This document shows positions 1 to 7,962 of a stretch of 44,097 nt of DNA, in pieces (within the stretch, counting starts at the first letter, position 1; each line of letters opens with the position of its first letter). Below the pieces are notes generated by a model, which saw only the letters and a list, made by a program, of their open reading frames with translations, had not been told where the DNA came from and did no database searches. A program made the translations under genes and the position numbers. The DNA is from an uncultured Rhodospirillales bacterium (GTDB taxonomy: Bacteria > Pseudomonadota > Alphaproteobacteria > Acetobacterales > Acetobacteraceae), in the NCBI GenBank assembly GCA_903927465.1, contig CAIYMY010000162.1, forward strand, positions 1 through 44,097, in the 5' to 3' direction.

Positions 1-165
1 CCTTTGCTGATTGGCGGCGTGATCGGCTTTCTGATCTGGGCCGAGGTGCCGGGCTGGACCACGCTTGCCGGCGCGTCCCTGGTGGTGGCGGCGGGGCTTT
101 ACAATGTGTATCGCGAACAGGTGAGGCGCGCGCAAGAGCGATCTCGCATGAAGGACAATGCCTGA
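1..165 (+). CDS. DMT/EamA-family transporter, C-terminal fragment cut by window start
   Basis: An open frame runs from base 1 to a TGA at 163-165 and encodes 54 residues. It starts with a Gly/Val/Leu-rich membrane segment, has the 'IWAEVPGW' loop seen before the last helix of EamA proteins, then a final helix and a basic tail. The gene begins outside the window. It overlaps the start of the next DMT gene by one base (TGATG), so the two are probably co-transcribed and may be a paralogous or paired exporter set. The family exports metabolites or amino acids at the inner membrane; the substrate is unknown. Confidence 0.75.
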   Translation, partial: PLLIGGVIGFLIWAEVPGWTTLAGASLVVAAGLYNVYREQVRRAQERSRMKDNA

Positions 166-1076
166 TGGCGCTGCGCCACGATATCCGCCGCGGTGCGCTA
201 TTGATGCTCGGCGCGACCGCGCTTTTCACCATCATGTCGGCCATGATCAAGGGTATTGCGGAAAGCATTTCCTTTATCGAGATCATGTTCTTTCGTTCCG
301 CCTTCGCGCTGCCGGTGATTTTCGTGATCGTGGCGCGTGGCCGGCAATGGGGCATTTTGCGCACGCGGCGCTTTCCGTCCCATCTGCTGCGCGCCTTTAC
401 CGGCACCATGGCGCAGGGCTGTTCCTTCTTTGCGCTGACGGTGCTGCCCTTGGCGGAACAAACGGCGCTGACTTACACCACGCCGCTTTTCGTGACCCTG
501 CTTTCCATTCCGCTACTGGGGGAGAAGGTTGGCATTCATCGCTGGTCTGCAGTACTGCTGGGCTTTGTCGGCATTATGGTGATTGCGCTTGGCCAGGGTG
601 CCTTTCAGGGCGGTACTTGGCCGGAAAAGGCGGTGATGATCGGCATGTCGGTGGCCGTTGCGCAGGGTGTCTGGTCGGCGCTCACCACACTTCTGGTGAG
701 GAATCTGTCGGCCACCGAAAGCTCCACCACCATTGTGCTGTGGCAATCACTGTTGATGACGGCCTTTACCGCCGTGGCGCTGCCGTTTTTCTGGACCACG
801 CCCAATGCTTGGGAATGGCTGATCCTGATCCTGGTTGGCCTGGTGGGCGGTGTGGCGCAGGTAATGCTGACGGAAGCCTACGCATCGGCCCAGGTGTCGT
901 CGCTCGGGCCCTATTCCTATACCTCCATCCTTTGGTCGGTCGGGCTTGGCTGGCTGATCTGGGGCGATATGCCCACCATTGCCACCATCCTCGGTGCGGT
1001 GCTGATTGTGCTTTCGGGGCTGTACATTCTGCACCGGGAATTGGTCCGCGGGCGGATGAAGCGCCAAGGGCAATAG
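165..1076 (+). CDS. DMT superfamily (EamA) transporter
   Basis: 303 residues, the usual length for a ten-helix drug/metabolite transporter. The N-terminus carries a short basic stretch and then 'LLMLGATALFTIMSAMIKG', typical of EamA repeat 1. The second EamA repeat starts near residue 150. The C-terminus ends in a basic tail after a last helix with a 'LSGLYILHRE' type motif. The start ATG overlaps the TGA of the upstream DMT gene, which fixes the start and suggests translational coupling. Members export amino acids, purines or other metabolites across the inner membrane; nothing here identifies the cargo. Confidence 0.85.
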   Translation: MALRHDIRRGALLMLGATALFTIMSAMIKGIAESISFIEIMFFRSAFALPVIFVIVARGRQWGILRTRRFPSHLLRAFTGTMAQGCSFFALTVLPLAEQTALTYTTPLFVTLLSIPLLGEKVGIHRWSAVLLGFVGIMVIALGQGAFQGGTWPEKAVMIGMSVAVAQGVWSALTTLLVRNLSATESSTTIVLWQSLLMTAFTAVALPFFWTTPNAWEWLILILVGLVGGVAQVMLTEAYASAQVSSLGPYSYTSILWSVGLGWLIWGDMPTIATILGAVLIVLSGLYILHRELVRGRMKRQGQ

Positions 1077-1135
1077 GCAGGGCTTGCAGAGCGGCGGGCC
1101 TCGCAGCACCCTATCCTGAAAATGAGGCGCCACCA

Positions 1136-2023
1136 ATGAGCATTCCCTTCCTGAAAAATGACAGCCTGGCCCCGGGCGCAGTGGAACAGACCGCGCCGGG
1201 CATTCGCCGCGTGCTGTGTGGCAATCCCGGGCCTTTCACCTTTCGCGGCACGAATAGCTGGATTATTGGCCAGGGTAATTCCGTGGCGATCCTGGACCCC
1301 GGCCCGGTGGATGCGGCGCATCTGGACGCTCTGCTGGCGGCCACCAAGGGTGAGCGCGTCACGCATATCCTGGTATCCCACACGCATCGGGACCATTCGC
1401 CGGGGGTGGCCGCGCTGAAGGCCGCGACTGGCGCGCCGAGCTATGGTTTCGGCCCGCATATGACGGCGCCGGAACAGGGCGGCGAAGGGGGCGATCATAC
1501 ATTCCGCCCAGATGTGACGCTTGCCGATGGCGCCATAGTGGCAGGCGCCGATTGGCGCGTGACGGCGCTGCACACGCCTGGCCATTGCGCCAATCATCTT
1601 TGTTTCGCGCTGGAAAACGCCAGCACTTCACGCACATTATTCAGTGCGGATCTTGTCATGTCCTGGTCCACTAGCGTGGTCAGCCCGCCAGATGGCGATA
1701 TGGCGGCCTATATGAATTCCCTTGCCACGCTCCAGTCGCGTGATGATGAGCTTTATCTGCCCGGCCATGGCCCGCCTTTGCCCAACCCGCAGCCCTTCGT
1801 TGCCGCGCTGGCGGCGCATCGGCGGGAGAGAGAGGCGCGGGTTCTGGAAGAACTCCACCGCGCCGGGCGCGCAAGTGCTGAGGCTTTGGTGCCGCCGGTT
1901 TATGGTGCGGCGCTCGATCCAAGGCTGATCCCGGCGGCGGCGCGCAGCCTGACCGCGCATTTGATCAAGCTTGCGGCCGAAGGTTCGGCGCGCCAGGAAG
2001 CAGGGGTATGGATGGTGTCATGA
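1136..2023 (+). CDS. MBL-fold metallohydrolase with BLACT winged-helix C-terminus
   Basis: 295 residues from the ATG at 1136; the open frame extends further upstream only as a shadow of the DMT gene. The zinc motif HTHRDH lies at residues 82-87, with further ligands at HTPGH (146-150), D172 and the PGHGPP motif (H211). This is a complete dinuclear site of the glyoxalase II/beta-lactamase-2-like group. The last ~60 residues resemble the winged-helix domain (BLACT_WH) found in LACTB2-like proteins. Family members hydrolyse thioesters, lactones or RNA, so the substrate is open. It follows the DMT gene by 59 bp and overlaps the lipoprotein gene behind it by four bases (ATGA). Confidence 0.85.
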   Translation: MSIPFLKNDSLAPGAVEQTAPGIRRVLCGNPGPFTFRGTNSWIIGQGNSVAILDPGPVDAAHLDALLAATKGERVTHILVSHTHRDHSPGVAALKAATGAPSYGFGPHMTAPEQGGEGGDHTFRPDVTLADGAIVAGADWRVTALHTPGHCANHLCFALENASTSRTLFSADLVMSWSTSVVSPPDGDMAAYMNSLATLQSRDDELYLPGHGPPLPNPQPFVAALAAHRREREARVLEELHRAGRASAEALVPPVYGAALDPRLIPAAARSLTAHLIKLAAEGSARQEAGVWMVS

Positions 2024-2814
2024 CGCTACGACGTGGAATCTTCTTTCTGCCCTTGGCCGCGCTGATTGGCTGCGGGCCGCCTGATTACACGCCGGTGCGC
2101 GATTGGGCCGGCGTTGCGGGTCACCTTGCCGTTTATCCGGAAGTGGTCACAAGGCCGGGCGCGGCGCAGGTCGTCTCACCTTCTGCCGATGCCATTAACG
2201 GGATGCAGCAGGCACTGGCCACCTATCTGCAAGCGCTGGATACACTCGCGGCTGATGGGCTTTTGATGATCCGCGAAGACCCCTTGGCCGCTTATGCGCC
2301 GCGCGTTGCGCCCACCAGCCCGAAAGGCGCTGAGGCGATCCAGACGCTTGGTGCATTGCTGCGTGATCGCGGGCGTTCCTTGGCGCGCGCGCCGCAATTG
2401 CGCGCCACCATCCGGGATGCGGATGCGCCCGTGCAAGCGCTGATTGCCGCCATGCAGGAAGCCATTACCACACTTGAACCGGCTGAGACAGCCGCAGCAG
2501 ATCAGGCGCGTGCGCGCTATCAGCGCCTACTTCGCGAAGCGCGCGATGAACCAAGCCGGCAAATCCTGCGCGACCTGGCTGCGCTTTATGAGGCTGCCTT
2601 CGCCAATCGCGCCGCCGCAATTAAGAATTACCAGACGGTGCTGGCCGATATCGCCCGCGGTCATGCGCTGTTGAAGGAACGCGCCTCTCACCTGACTCAG
2701 GAAGAAACCGCGCGCCAAATCCGCGCTGCCGAGGCTGAACTGCGCCGCGCCGGGGCGCGCCTGCCGCGCGACGGGCTTGGCATTGCCGTGCCGGTGATGG
2801 CCGCGCCACGCTGA
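2020..2814 (+). CDS. Predicted lipoprotein of unknown function
   Basis: 264 residues from the ATG at 2020, which overlaps the TGA of the MBL gene (ATGA). An alternative in-frame ATG at 2008 adds four residues. The N-terminus is a lipoprotein signal: two arginines, a hydrophobic stretch and a lipobox ending L-I-G-C with Cys18. The mature part is Ala/Arg/Glu-rich and predicted mostly helical, possibly a coiled-coil bundle between residues ~60 and 250. No enzyme motif was recognised. Translational coupling to the MBL hydrolase suggests a shared role at the envelope, but this is inference. Confidence 0.7.
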   Translation: MTLRRGIFFLPLAALIGCGPPDYTPVRDWAGVAGHLAVYPEVVTRPGAAQVVSPSADAINGMQQALATYLQALDTLAADGLLMIREDPLAAYAPRVAPTSPKGAEAIQTLGALLRDRGRSLARAPQLRATIRDADAPVQALIAAMQEAITTLEPAETAAADQARARYQRLLREARDEPSRQILRDLAALYEAAFANRAAAIKNYQTVLADIARGHALLKERASHLTQEETARQIRAAEAELRRAGARLPRDGLGIAVPVMAAPR

Positions 2815-2829
2815 AACAATACGTTCTGC

Positions 2830-2861
2830 GCGCCGGGGGGGGTGACAAGCCGCCCCGGCGC
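2830..2861 (+). terminator. Strong hairpin after the lipoprotein gene
   Basis: A perfect 9-bp stem, GCGCCGGGG (2830-2838) with CCCCGGCGC (2853-2861), encloses a 14-nt loop in the 91-bp gap between the lipoprotein stop and the thiolase start. There is no T-run after it, so it could be a Rho-assisted terminator, an mRNA-stabilising end, or a leader structure of the thiolase transcript. Confidence 0.35.
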
Positions 2862-2905
2862 TGCTTCCATCCCGCCACCAAAATCGAGGAGGATAAACGC
2901 CGCTT

Positions 2906-4078
2906 ATGAGTACCAATGGCAAGGGCTATATCGTGGGCGCCTTTGAGCACCCGACCCGCAAGGCCGACAATACATCCGTGGCCCAGCTGCATGCCGAAGT
3001 CGCCTATGGCGCGCTGCAGGATGCAGGGATTTCCAAGGATGATGTGGACGGGTTTTTCTGTACCGGCGCCGCGCCGGGGCTTGGGCCCCTTAATATGGCG
3101 GATTATCTGGGGCTGACGAAACTCAAGCACCTCGATTCCACCGATATGGGTGGTTGTTCTTACGTGATGCATGTCGGCCATGCGGTGGAAGCGATTGCGC
3201 TCGGCAAATGCAATATCGCGCTGATCACGCTGGCTGGGCGCCCGCGCGCTGAGGCGATGGCCACCGGCACCGCACCGCGTTCCTGGGGCGTGAATGTGCC
3301 GGATGATCCGTTTGAAATCGTCTATGGCCGCACCGTTGCGAATGCCTATGCCCTGTGCGCCATGCGCCACATGTATGAATACGGCACCACTTCCGAACAG
3401 CTTGCTTGGATCAAGGTGGCGGCTTCGCATCACGCGCAGCACAACCCGCACGCCATGTTGCCCAAGGTGGTGACGGTGGAAGATGTGGTGAATTCTCCCC
3501 TAGTGTCAGACCCGCTGCACCGGCTGGATTGCTGCGTCATTTCCGATGGCGGCGGCGCGCTGATTGTGACCAGGCCTGAAATCGCCAAATCGCTGAAGCG
3601 GCCTTTGGTGAAGGTGAAGGGCCATGGCGAAGCGACCAAGAACCAGAATGCCGGCTATACGGATTTGACCTATTCCGGCGCTGTTTGGTCCGGGCCGCGC
3701 GCCTTTGAAGAAGCTGGCGTGACGCCCAAGGATATTCAATACGCTTCCATCTATGATAGCTTCACCATCACGGTGCTGATCCAGTTGGAAGATCTTGGCT
3801 TCTGCAAAAAGGGTGAAGGCGGAAAGTTCGTGGCCGATGGCAACCTGATTTCCGGCGTGGGCAAGCTGCCCTTCAACACGGATGGCGGCGGGCTTTGCAA
3901 CAACCACCCGGCCAATCGCGGCGGCATGACCAAGGTGATCGAAGCCGTGCGGCAGTTGCGGCATGAAGCGCACCCCAAGGTGCAGGTGCCTGGCTGCACG
4001 CTAGCATTGGCGCATGGCACGGGCGGCTTGCTTGGCACACGCCATGGCAGCGCCACTGTCATTCTGGAAAGGGAGTAA
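2906..4078 (+). CDS. Thiolase-family protein (SCP-x / non-canonical acetyl-CoA acetyltransferase type)
   Basis: 390 residues with a strong Shine-Dalgarno (GAGGAGG) about 10 nt upstream. The sequence has the thiolase-like fold signature 'AYGALQDAGISKDDVDGFF' and a likely nucleophile Cys84 in MGGCS. The 'NNHPANRGG' segment and the C-terminal 'AHGTGGLLGTRHGS' loop are typical of the SCP-x/lipid-transfer branch rather than biosynthetic thiolases. It probably cleaves or condenses acyl-CoA thioesters in the cytoplasm. It sits five bases ahead of a DUF35 OB-fold gene, the usual partner of this branch, and the two proteins likely form one complex. The acyl substrate is unknown. Confidence 0.85.
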   Translation: MSTNGKGYIVGAFEHPTRKADNTSVAQLHAEVAYGALQDAGISKDDVDGFFCTGAAPGLGPLNMADYLGLTKLKHLDSTDMGGCSYVMHVGHAVEAIALGKCNIALITLAGRPRAEAMATGTAPRSWGVNVPDDPFEIVYGRTVANAYALCAMRHMYEYGTTSEQLAWIKVAASHHAQHNPHAMLPKVVTVEDVVNSPLVSDPLHRLDCCVISDGGGALIVTRPEIAKSLKRPLVKVKGHGEATKNQNAGYTDLTYSGAVWSGPRAFEEAGVTPKDIQYASIYDSFTITVLIQLEDLGFCKKGEGGKFVADGNLISGVGKLPFNTDGGGLCNNHPANRGGMTKVIEAVRQLRHEAHPKVQVPGCTLALAHGTGGLLGTRHGSATVILERE

Positions 4079-4083
4079 GCAAT

Positions 4084-4482
4084 ATGGCCACCATGGCATT
4101 CAACAGGGCCCTGCCGGAAATCAAGACAGACCCGACCAATCAGCCCTTCTTTGATGGCGCGCGCGCCGGCAAGCTGCTGATCGGCAAGTGCAATGATACC
4201 GGCAAGTTCTTCTGGTATCCGCGCGGCTGTTCGCCCTTCACGCTGTCCAACAATATTGAATTGGTGGAAGCCAAGGGCACCGGCAGCATCTATACCTTCA
4301 CGGTGATGCGCACCAAGGAACCCTATTGCGTCGCTTACGTGGAATTGGATGAAGGTATCCGCGTTTTCACCAATATCGTGGATTGCGATCTGGATAGCCT
4401 GAAGATCGGCCAGAAGGTGAAGCTGGTCTTCAAGCCAACCCAGGGTGATGGGCCGCCGGCCTTTATGTTCACCCCGGCCTGA
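4084..4482 (+). CDS. OB-fold DUF35 protein, thiolase partner, degenerate zinc ribbon
   Basis: 132 residues, a common length for DUF35/ChsH2-like proteins that pair with SCP-x thiolases. The order is a rubredoxin-like ribbon region (residues ~24-55) and then an OB-fold (~60-130) containing 'GTGSIYTFTVM'. In intact members the ribbon carries two CxxC pairs. Here only the first Cys of each pair remains: C36-N-D-T39 and C49-S-P-F52, so zinc binding is doubtful. A second in-frame ATG lies nine bases on (4093). The gene is clearly in an operon with the thiolase five bases upstream. Confidence 0.8.
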   Translation: MATMAFNRALPEIKTDPTNQPFFDGARAGKLLIGKCNDTGKFFWYPRGCSPFTLSNNIELVEAKGTGSIYTFTVMRTKEPYCVAYVELDEGIRVFTNIVDCDLDSLKIGQKVKLVFKPTQGDGPPAFMFTPA

Positions 4483-4488
4483 TTGGAG

Positions 4489-5005
4489 TCATTTTTTAGT
4501 AACGGGCGTCCCGCTTACAGCATACCTGCCAGGCATTAGCTCAGCAGGTAGCGGCGGCTCGGTTTCTTGGTATTGCGTTTCGGTGCCGATAACTGGATCG
4601 CATGCCGGTTGATGCGCACGTTTTGTCGGTGCTGGAGCCTCTCGCGGGGCGGGCGTAGCCCGACCGGGATGAGGCCGCGGCACCGGCGTTCGCGCCCCCA
4701 GGCTCGAATGCCGCCGTCGGGCGTTGTCGAAATCTAGATACCGGCCCAGCAAAGCGCGCGCATCGCTCACGCTTTCATAGAGCGTGTTGCGTTCACATGG
4801 GTTCACGCAACACGCTCTACATTGGTGTTTTTCGAGCATTTTCACACGTTCAGATGATTCCATCTGAACGTGATCTGCTCTTGGGCCCGCAGATACACAT
4901 CCTCGTATTTCATTGAACGCCACAGCCGCTCGACGAACAAGTTGTCACGCCAGGCGCCGCGCCCATCCATGCTGATCGCCATCTTCTGCTTTTGCTTCCG
5001 CTGGC
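4489..5005 (-). pseudogene. IS3-family transposase remnant (OrfB 3' end), split by a repeat
   Basis: Reading the minus strand, residues from 'KMAISMDGRGAWRDNLFVER' to 'YEDVYLRA' (about 5005 down to 4885) match the end of an IS3-group OrfB integrase core, including the last catalytic Glu in NLFVER. The homology then stops at a 103-bp double-hairpin repeat (4779-4881). It resumes in another frame as 'YESVSDARALLGRYLDF' and 'HSSLGARTP' (from about 4780 down), followed by a Pro/Ala-rich tail. The N-terminal half of OrfB and all of OrfA are absent. No terminal inverted repeats were recognised. The gene is dead: truncated, interrupted and frameshifted. Confidence 0.75.
4779..4881 (-). repeat. 103-bp double-hairpin REP/MITE-like repeat, copy 1
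   Basis: The element begins AGAGC and ends GCTCT. It holds two perfect stems: a 14-bp arm AGAGCGTGTTGCGT (4779-4792) with its complement ending at 4818, and a 12-bp arm CACGTTCAGATG with CATCTGAACGTG around a 4-nt loop (about 4844-4872). It matches copy 2 at 36970-37072 in inverted orientation with 6 mismatches by eye over 103 bases. It lies inside the IS3 transposase remnant, between the codons for RA and YESV. Confidence 0.85.
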
Positions 5006-5133
5006 TCTGGTGATAATCCAATCATAAAGCCGATGAACATTGGTGGCCTGCGGCATGCGGCGTCCGAAAGCCCCACTTGCCCAATTCACGCAGGCAAGCT
5101 TTTAGCTTGACAGGTTTTCCGCTTCCTAAGCCA

Positions 5134-5150
5134 CCTGCGCTTGATGCAGG
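5134..5150 (-). terminator. Small hairpin immediately after the peptide-importer ATPase stop
   Basis: CCTGC/GCAGG with a 7-nt loop directly abuts the minus-strand stop codon at 5151-5153. There is no U-run, so it is only a weak candidate terminator or 3' end for the dpp-like transcript. Confidence 0.25.
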
Positions 5151-6134
5151 TTACTTGTGGTGGCAGGCAACAGCGCCACCCCCATCAACAGGTTCTAAAC
5201 TCGGCCTGTCTTGCCTACACAAATCCGTTGCCTTCAGGCAGCGTGGATGAAAGGCACACCCGGCAGGTGGCGATAGCGGGGATGGCAATTCCCCACGAAT
5301 AGGCTTGAAGGTCACGCCGATATTTCCATCAAGCGAAAGCTTGGGCACGCCATCAAGCAAAGCCTGAGTGTAAGGATGCTGCGGCGCTGAATAGAGTTGC
5401 GCCGCATCGCTTAGCTCCACGATACGCCCCAAATACATCACCGCGACCCGATCACTGACATGGCGCACCACAGAAAGATCATGGCTGATAAAGATGCTTG
5501 TCAGGCCGAATTCCTGCCGCAAATCCAGAAACAGGTTCAGGATTTGGGCTTGGATGGAAACATCAAGTGACGCCACGGGTTCATCGCAAATCAGTACCTC
5601 AGGCCGCATGGCCAAGGCGCGGGCGATGGCGATGCGTTGGCGTTGGCCGCCGGAAAACTGATGCGGAAAACGCGTCGCATAAGCAGGGTCCAGCCCAACT
5701 TTGGCCAACCATTCTTCAGCGAAATGTGCAGCTTCACGACGCTGAATAAGGCCATGGGTGAGGGGGCCTTCCGTGATTGTCTCACCCACACGGCGCCGCG
5801 GATTGAGTGACGCGAAAGGGTCTTGAAAGACAGTCTGAATGCGGGTCGTGGTCTTTCGCCCAGCCAGCATGGGGGGCGCGCCATTCAGTCGGATTTCGCC
5901 TTCGCTCGGCTCAAGAATACCCGCCAGGATCCGGCCAAGGGTTGATTTTCCACAGCCGGATTCACCAACTAAGCCAAGCGTCTCTCCGCGTTGCACGCTA
6001 AGCGTCACATTTGTCACGGCCATCACCGGGCGACGATCCAGCCTCGCGCCGAACAGGGTGGCGATGCGATCGCCCAGCGTGACATGCGGGCTGAATCGGC
6101 GGGAGACATTATCCGCACTCAGGATCTCAGTCAT
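5151..6134 (-). CDS. Peptide ABC importer ATPase, DppF/OppF type
   Basis: 327 residues from the ATG at 6134, which overlaps the stop of the DppD-type gene (ATGA); the longer open frame upstream is a shadow of that gene. Walker A GESGCGKST lies at residues 57-65, then the signature SGGQRQR, Walker B 'VLICDEPVASLD' and the H-loop 'ISHDLSVV'. The C-terminal oligo-HPY domain has 'GCAFHPRC' with further cysteines, as expected for an Fe-S-binding OppF/DppF tail. It energises uptake by the two permeases upstream. It is the last gene of a four-gene minus-strand operon whose binding protein is divergent. Confidence 0.93.
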   Translation of the reverse strand: MTEILSADNVSRRFSPHVTLGDRIATLFGARLDRRPVMAVTNVTLSVQRGETLGLVGESGCGKSTLGRILAGILEPSEGEIRLNGAPPMLAGRKTTTRIQTVFQDPFASLNPRRRVGETITEGPLTHGLIQRREAAHFAEEWLAKVGLDPAYATRFPHQFSGGQRQRIAIARALAMRPEVLICDEPVASLDVSIQAQILNLFLDLRQEFGLTSIFISHDLSVVRHVSDRVAVMYLGRIVELSDAAQLYSAPQHPYTQALLDGVPKLSLDGNIGVTFKPIRGELPSPLSPPAGCAFHPRCLKATDLCRQDRPSLEPVDGGGAVACHHK

Positions 6135-7102
6135 GGGGCTACCGACAGCGGATGATGGCAAAAGGCGCCGTGGCGCTGATCGCCGACACGCGGCGGTTCT
6201 GACCGGCAAAGATCGGTCGCATGAGAACAGCGTGGTGCAAAAGGACAACCAGGCGGCACATTCAAGGGTGAGGGCGTACTGCCTGGAATTTGTGTGAGCT
6301 TTTGCCCGGGCGCGGCCAATGCCGGCAGGCTATCAAGCAGACCACGTGTGTAAGGATGCAAGGGCGCGCGTAAGACATCGCTGACTGAGCCATATTCAAC
6401 GATACGGCCGAGGTAGAGCACAATCACGCGATCAGCCAAGGATGACACAATGGCCAGATCATGGCTGATCCAAATCAGCGCCGTGCCACTTTCCTGCGCG
6501 AGTGTCTTCATCTCAGCCAGAATTTGCGCCTGGATAGAAACATCCAGCGCCGTGGTCGGCTCATCCGCGATGATCAATTCCGGTTCATGCAGCAGCGCAA
6601 TGGCAATGGCCACACGTTGGCGCATACCGCCGGAAAATTCATGCGGATAGGCATTCAAGCGCGCTGCCGCATCTGGAATGCCAACCCGTACGAGGCTGCG
6701 TGCCGCAAGGGCCAGTGCGGCACCCTCTCCACCGCCTCCATGTGCCTGAACGGCCATGGCCATCTGCTGACCAATGGTGAGCACGGGATTCAACGTTGCT
6801 GCTGGGTCCTGGAAAATCATGGCAATCCGCTTGCCGCGCAGTTTGCGCATTTCGGCTTGCCGCAGCCCAACCAGTTCCTGCCCGCGAAACATTACGGAAC
6901 CACCGGCGATGCGCCCGGGTGCATCCAAAAGACCAATCAGCGAAAAGCCGGTGACCGATTTGCCGGAACCGCTTTCACCGACAAGGCCAAGTATTTCGCC
7001 CCGTTCAAGCGTGAAGGATATGCCATCCACCGCCTTGATCGTACCGGCGCGGGTTTCAAAATGCGTGCGCAGATCGCGCACCTGAAGCAGTGCAGCCGTC
7101 AT
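6131..7102 (-). CDS. Peptide ABC importer ATPase, DppD/OppD type
   Basis: 323 residues from the ATG at 7102, coupled (ATGA) to the permease gene upstream and to the second ATPase gene downstream. It has Walker A GESGSGKSV, signature SGGMRQR, Walker B 'LIIADEPTTALD', H-loop 'ISHDLAIV' and the oligo-HPY C-terminus 'GCPFAPRC'. Together with the DppF-type subunit it forms the heterodimeric motor of a dipeptide/oligopeptide or nickel-type importer. The substrate may be something other than peptides, because the nearby enzymes include creatininase-like and M20 hydrolases. Confidence 0.93.
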   Translation of the reverse strand: MTAALLQVRDLRTHFETRAGTIKAVDGISFTLERGEILGLVGESGSGKSVTGFSLIGLLDAPGRIAGGSVMFRGQELVGLRQAEMRKLRGKRIAMIFQDPAATLNPVLTIGQQMAMAVQAHGGGGEGAALALAARSLVRVGIPDAAARLNAYPHEFSGGMRQRVAIAIALLHEPELIIADEPTTALDVSIQAQILAEMKTLAQESGTALIWISHDLAIVSSLADRVIVLYLGRIVEYGSVSDVLRAPLHPYTRGLLDSLPALAAPGQKLTQIPGSTPSPLNVPPGCPFAPRCSHATDLCRSEPPRVGDQRHGAFCHHPLSVAP

Positions 7103-7962
7103 CGGCGCAGCCTCGGATTGAATTGATCTCGCAATTGATCGCCCACGATATTGATGGCGACAATCAGCAGGATCAGCGCAATTCCGGGATAGACCGAAAT
7201 CCAGGTTCGCCCGCTCATCATATATTGAAATCCATTGGCGATCAGCATGCCGAGCGAAGGCTCTGTCGGCGGCAGGCCAAGGCCAAGAAAAGAAAGTGTC
7301 GCTTCCAACGAAATCGCATTGGCAATCTGCACCGTGCCAACAACAATCAAGGGCGGCATGCAATTTGGCAGCAAATGCCGGAGCACAATGCTGCGCCCCG
7401 GCAGCGGCGTGGCGCGCGCGGCTTCGATATAATCCTTCTGCCGTTCCGCCGTTGCGGCGCCATAGGCCGTGCGGGCAAAATAGGCATATTGCGCGGTGAC
7501 CAAGGCGATGATCAGCGGCACCCTGCCTTGACCCAGCACCGCAACCAGTACCAGCGCGAGCAGAATGGCAGGAAAGGACAATTGAAGATCAACAAGCCGC
7601 ATGATCCCCTGTTCGATCTTGCCGCCGATATTGGCCGCCATAATGCCAAGACTAGTGCCTAGGCCAAAGGCAACCGCACCAGCCGCAACCCCCATCTGCA
7701 AGGAAATGCGAAGACCATAGAGAATGGCCGAGAATAAATCTCGCCCCTGTGCATCCGTCCCGAGCCAATGCACATAGCCACCAGAACCAACAAAGCCCGG
7801 CGGACGCCGCGCATCCCGCAAATTGAGATTGGCAAGATCATAAGGGTCTTGCGGCGTAATCAGCGGTGCGGCAAGCGCCGCCGCTACAATCAGCACCACC
7901 ACTGCAAGGGCCAATGTGGCGATCCAGTTTTCCCGATATTCTCGCCAAAACTGCGCCATCAC
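7099..7962 (-). CDS. Peptide ABC importer permease, DppC/OppC type
   Basis: 287 residues with an N-terminal 'FWREYRENWIATLAL' segment typical of OppC_N, then about six membrane helices. The EAA loop has 'YIEAARATPLPGRSIVLRH' near residue 190, where the ATPases dock. Both ends overlap neighbours by four bases (ATGA with the other permease and with the ATPase gene), so the start is well fixed. It forms the inner-membrane channel with the DppB-type subunit. Confidence 0.92.
   Translation of the reverse strand: MMAQFWREYRENWIATLALAVVVLIVAAALAAPLITPQDPYDLANLNLRDARRPPGFVGSGGYVHWLGTDAQGRDLFSAILYGLRISLQMGVAAGAVAFGLGTSLGIMAANIGGKIEQGIMRLVDLQLSFPAILLALVLVAVLGQGRVPLIIALVTAQYAYFARTAYGAATAERQKDYIEAARATPLPGRSIVLRHLLPNCMPPLIVVGTVQIANAISLEATLSFLGLGLPPTEPSLGMLIANGFQYMMSGRTWISVYPGIALILLIVAINIVGDQLRDQFNPRLRR

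Noticed and set aside
158-1135. In-frame extension of the MBL hydrolase into a 621-residue protein
   Set aside because: The extra part is the DMT transporter gene read in another frame; MBL homology starts at the ATG at 1136.
4779-4881. Possible CRISPR-like or attachment site because of strong palindromes
   Set aside because: There are only two distant single copies with no spacers, and no cas or integrase gene. The dyad layout fits a REP/MITE-type element.
6135-6248. N-terminal extension of the DppF-type ATPase
   Set aside because: It lies within the DppD-type gene, and the ATGA overlap at 6131-6134 defines the start.
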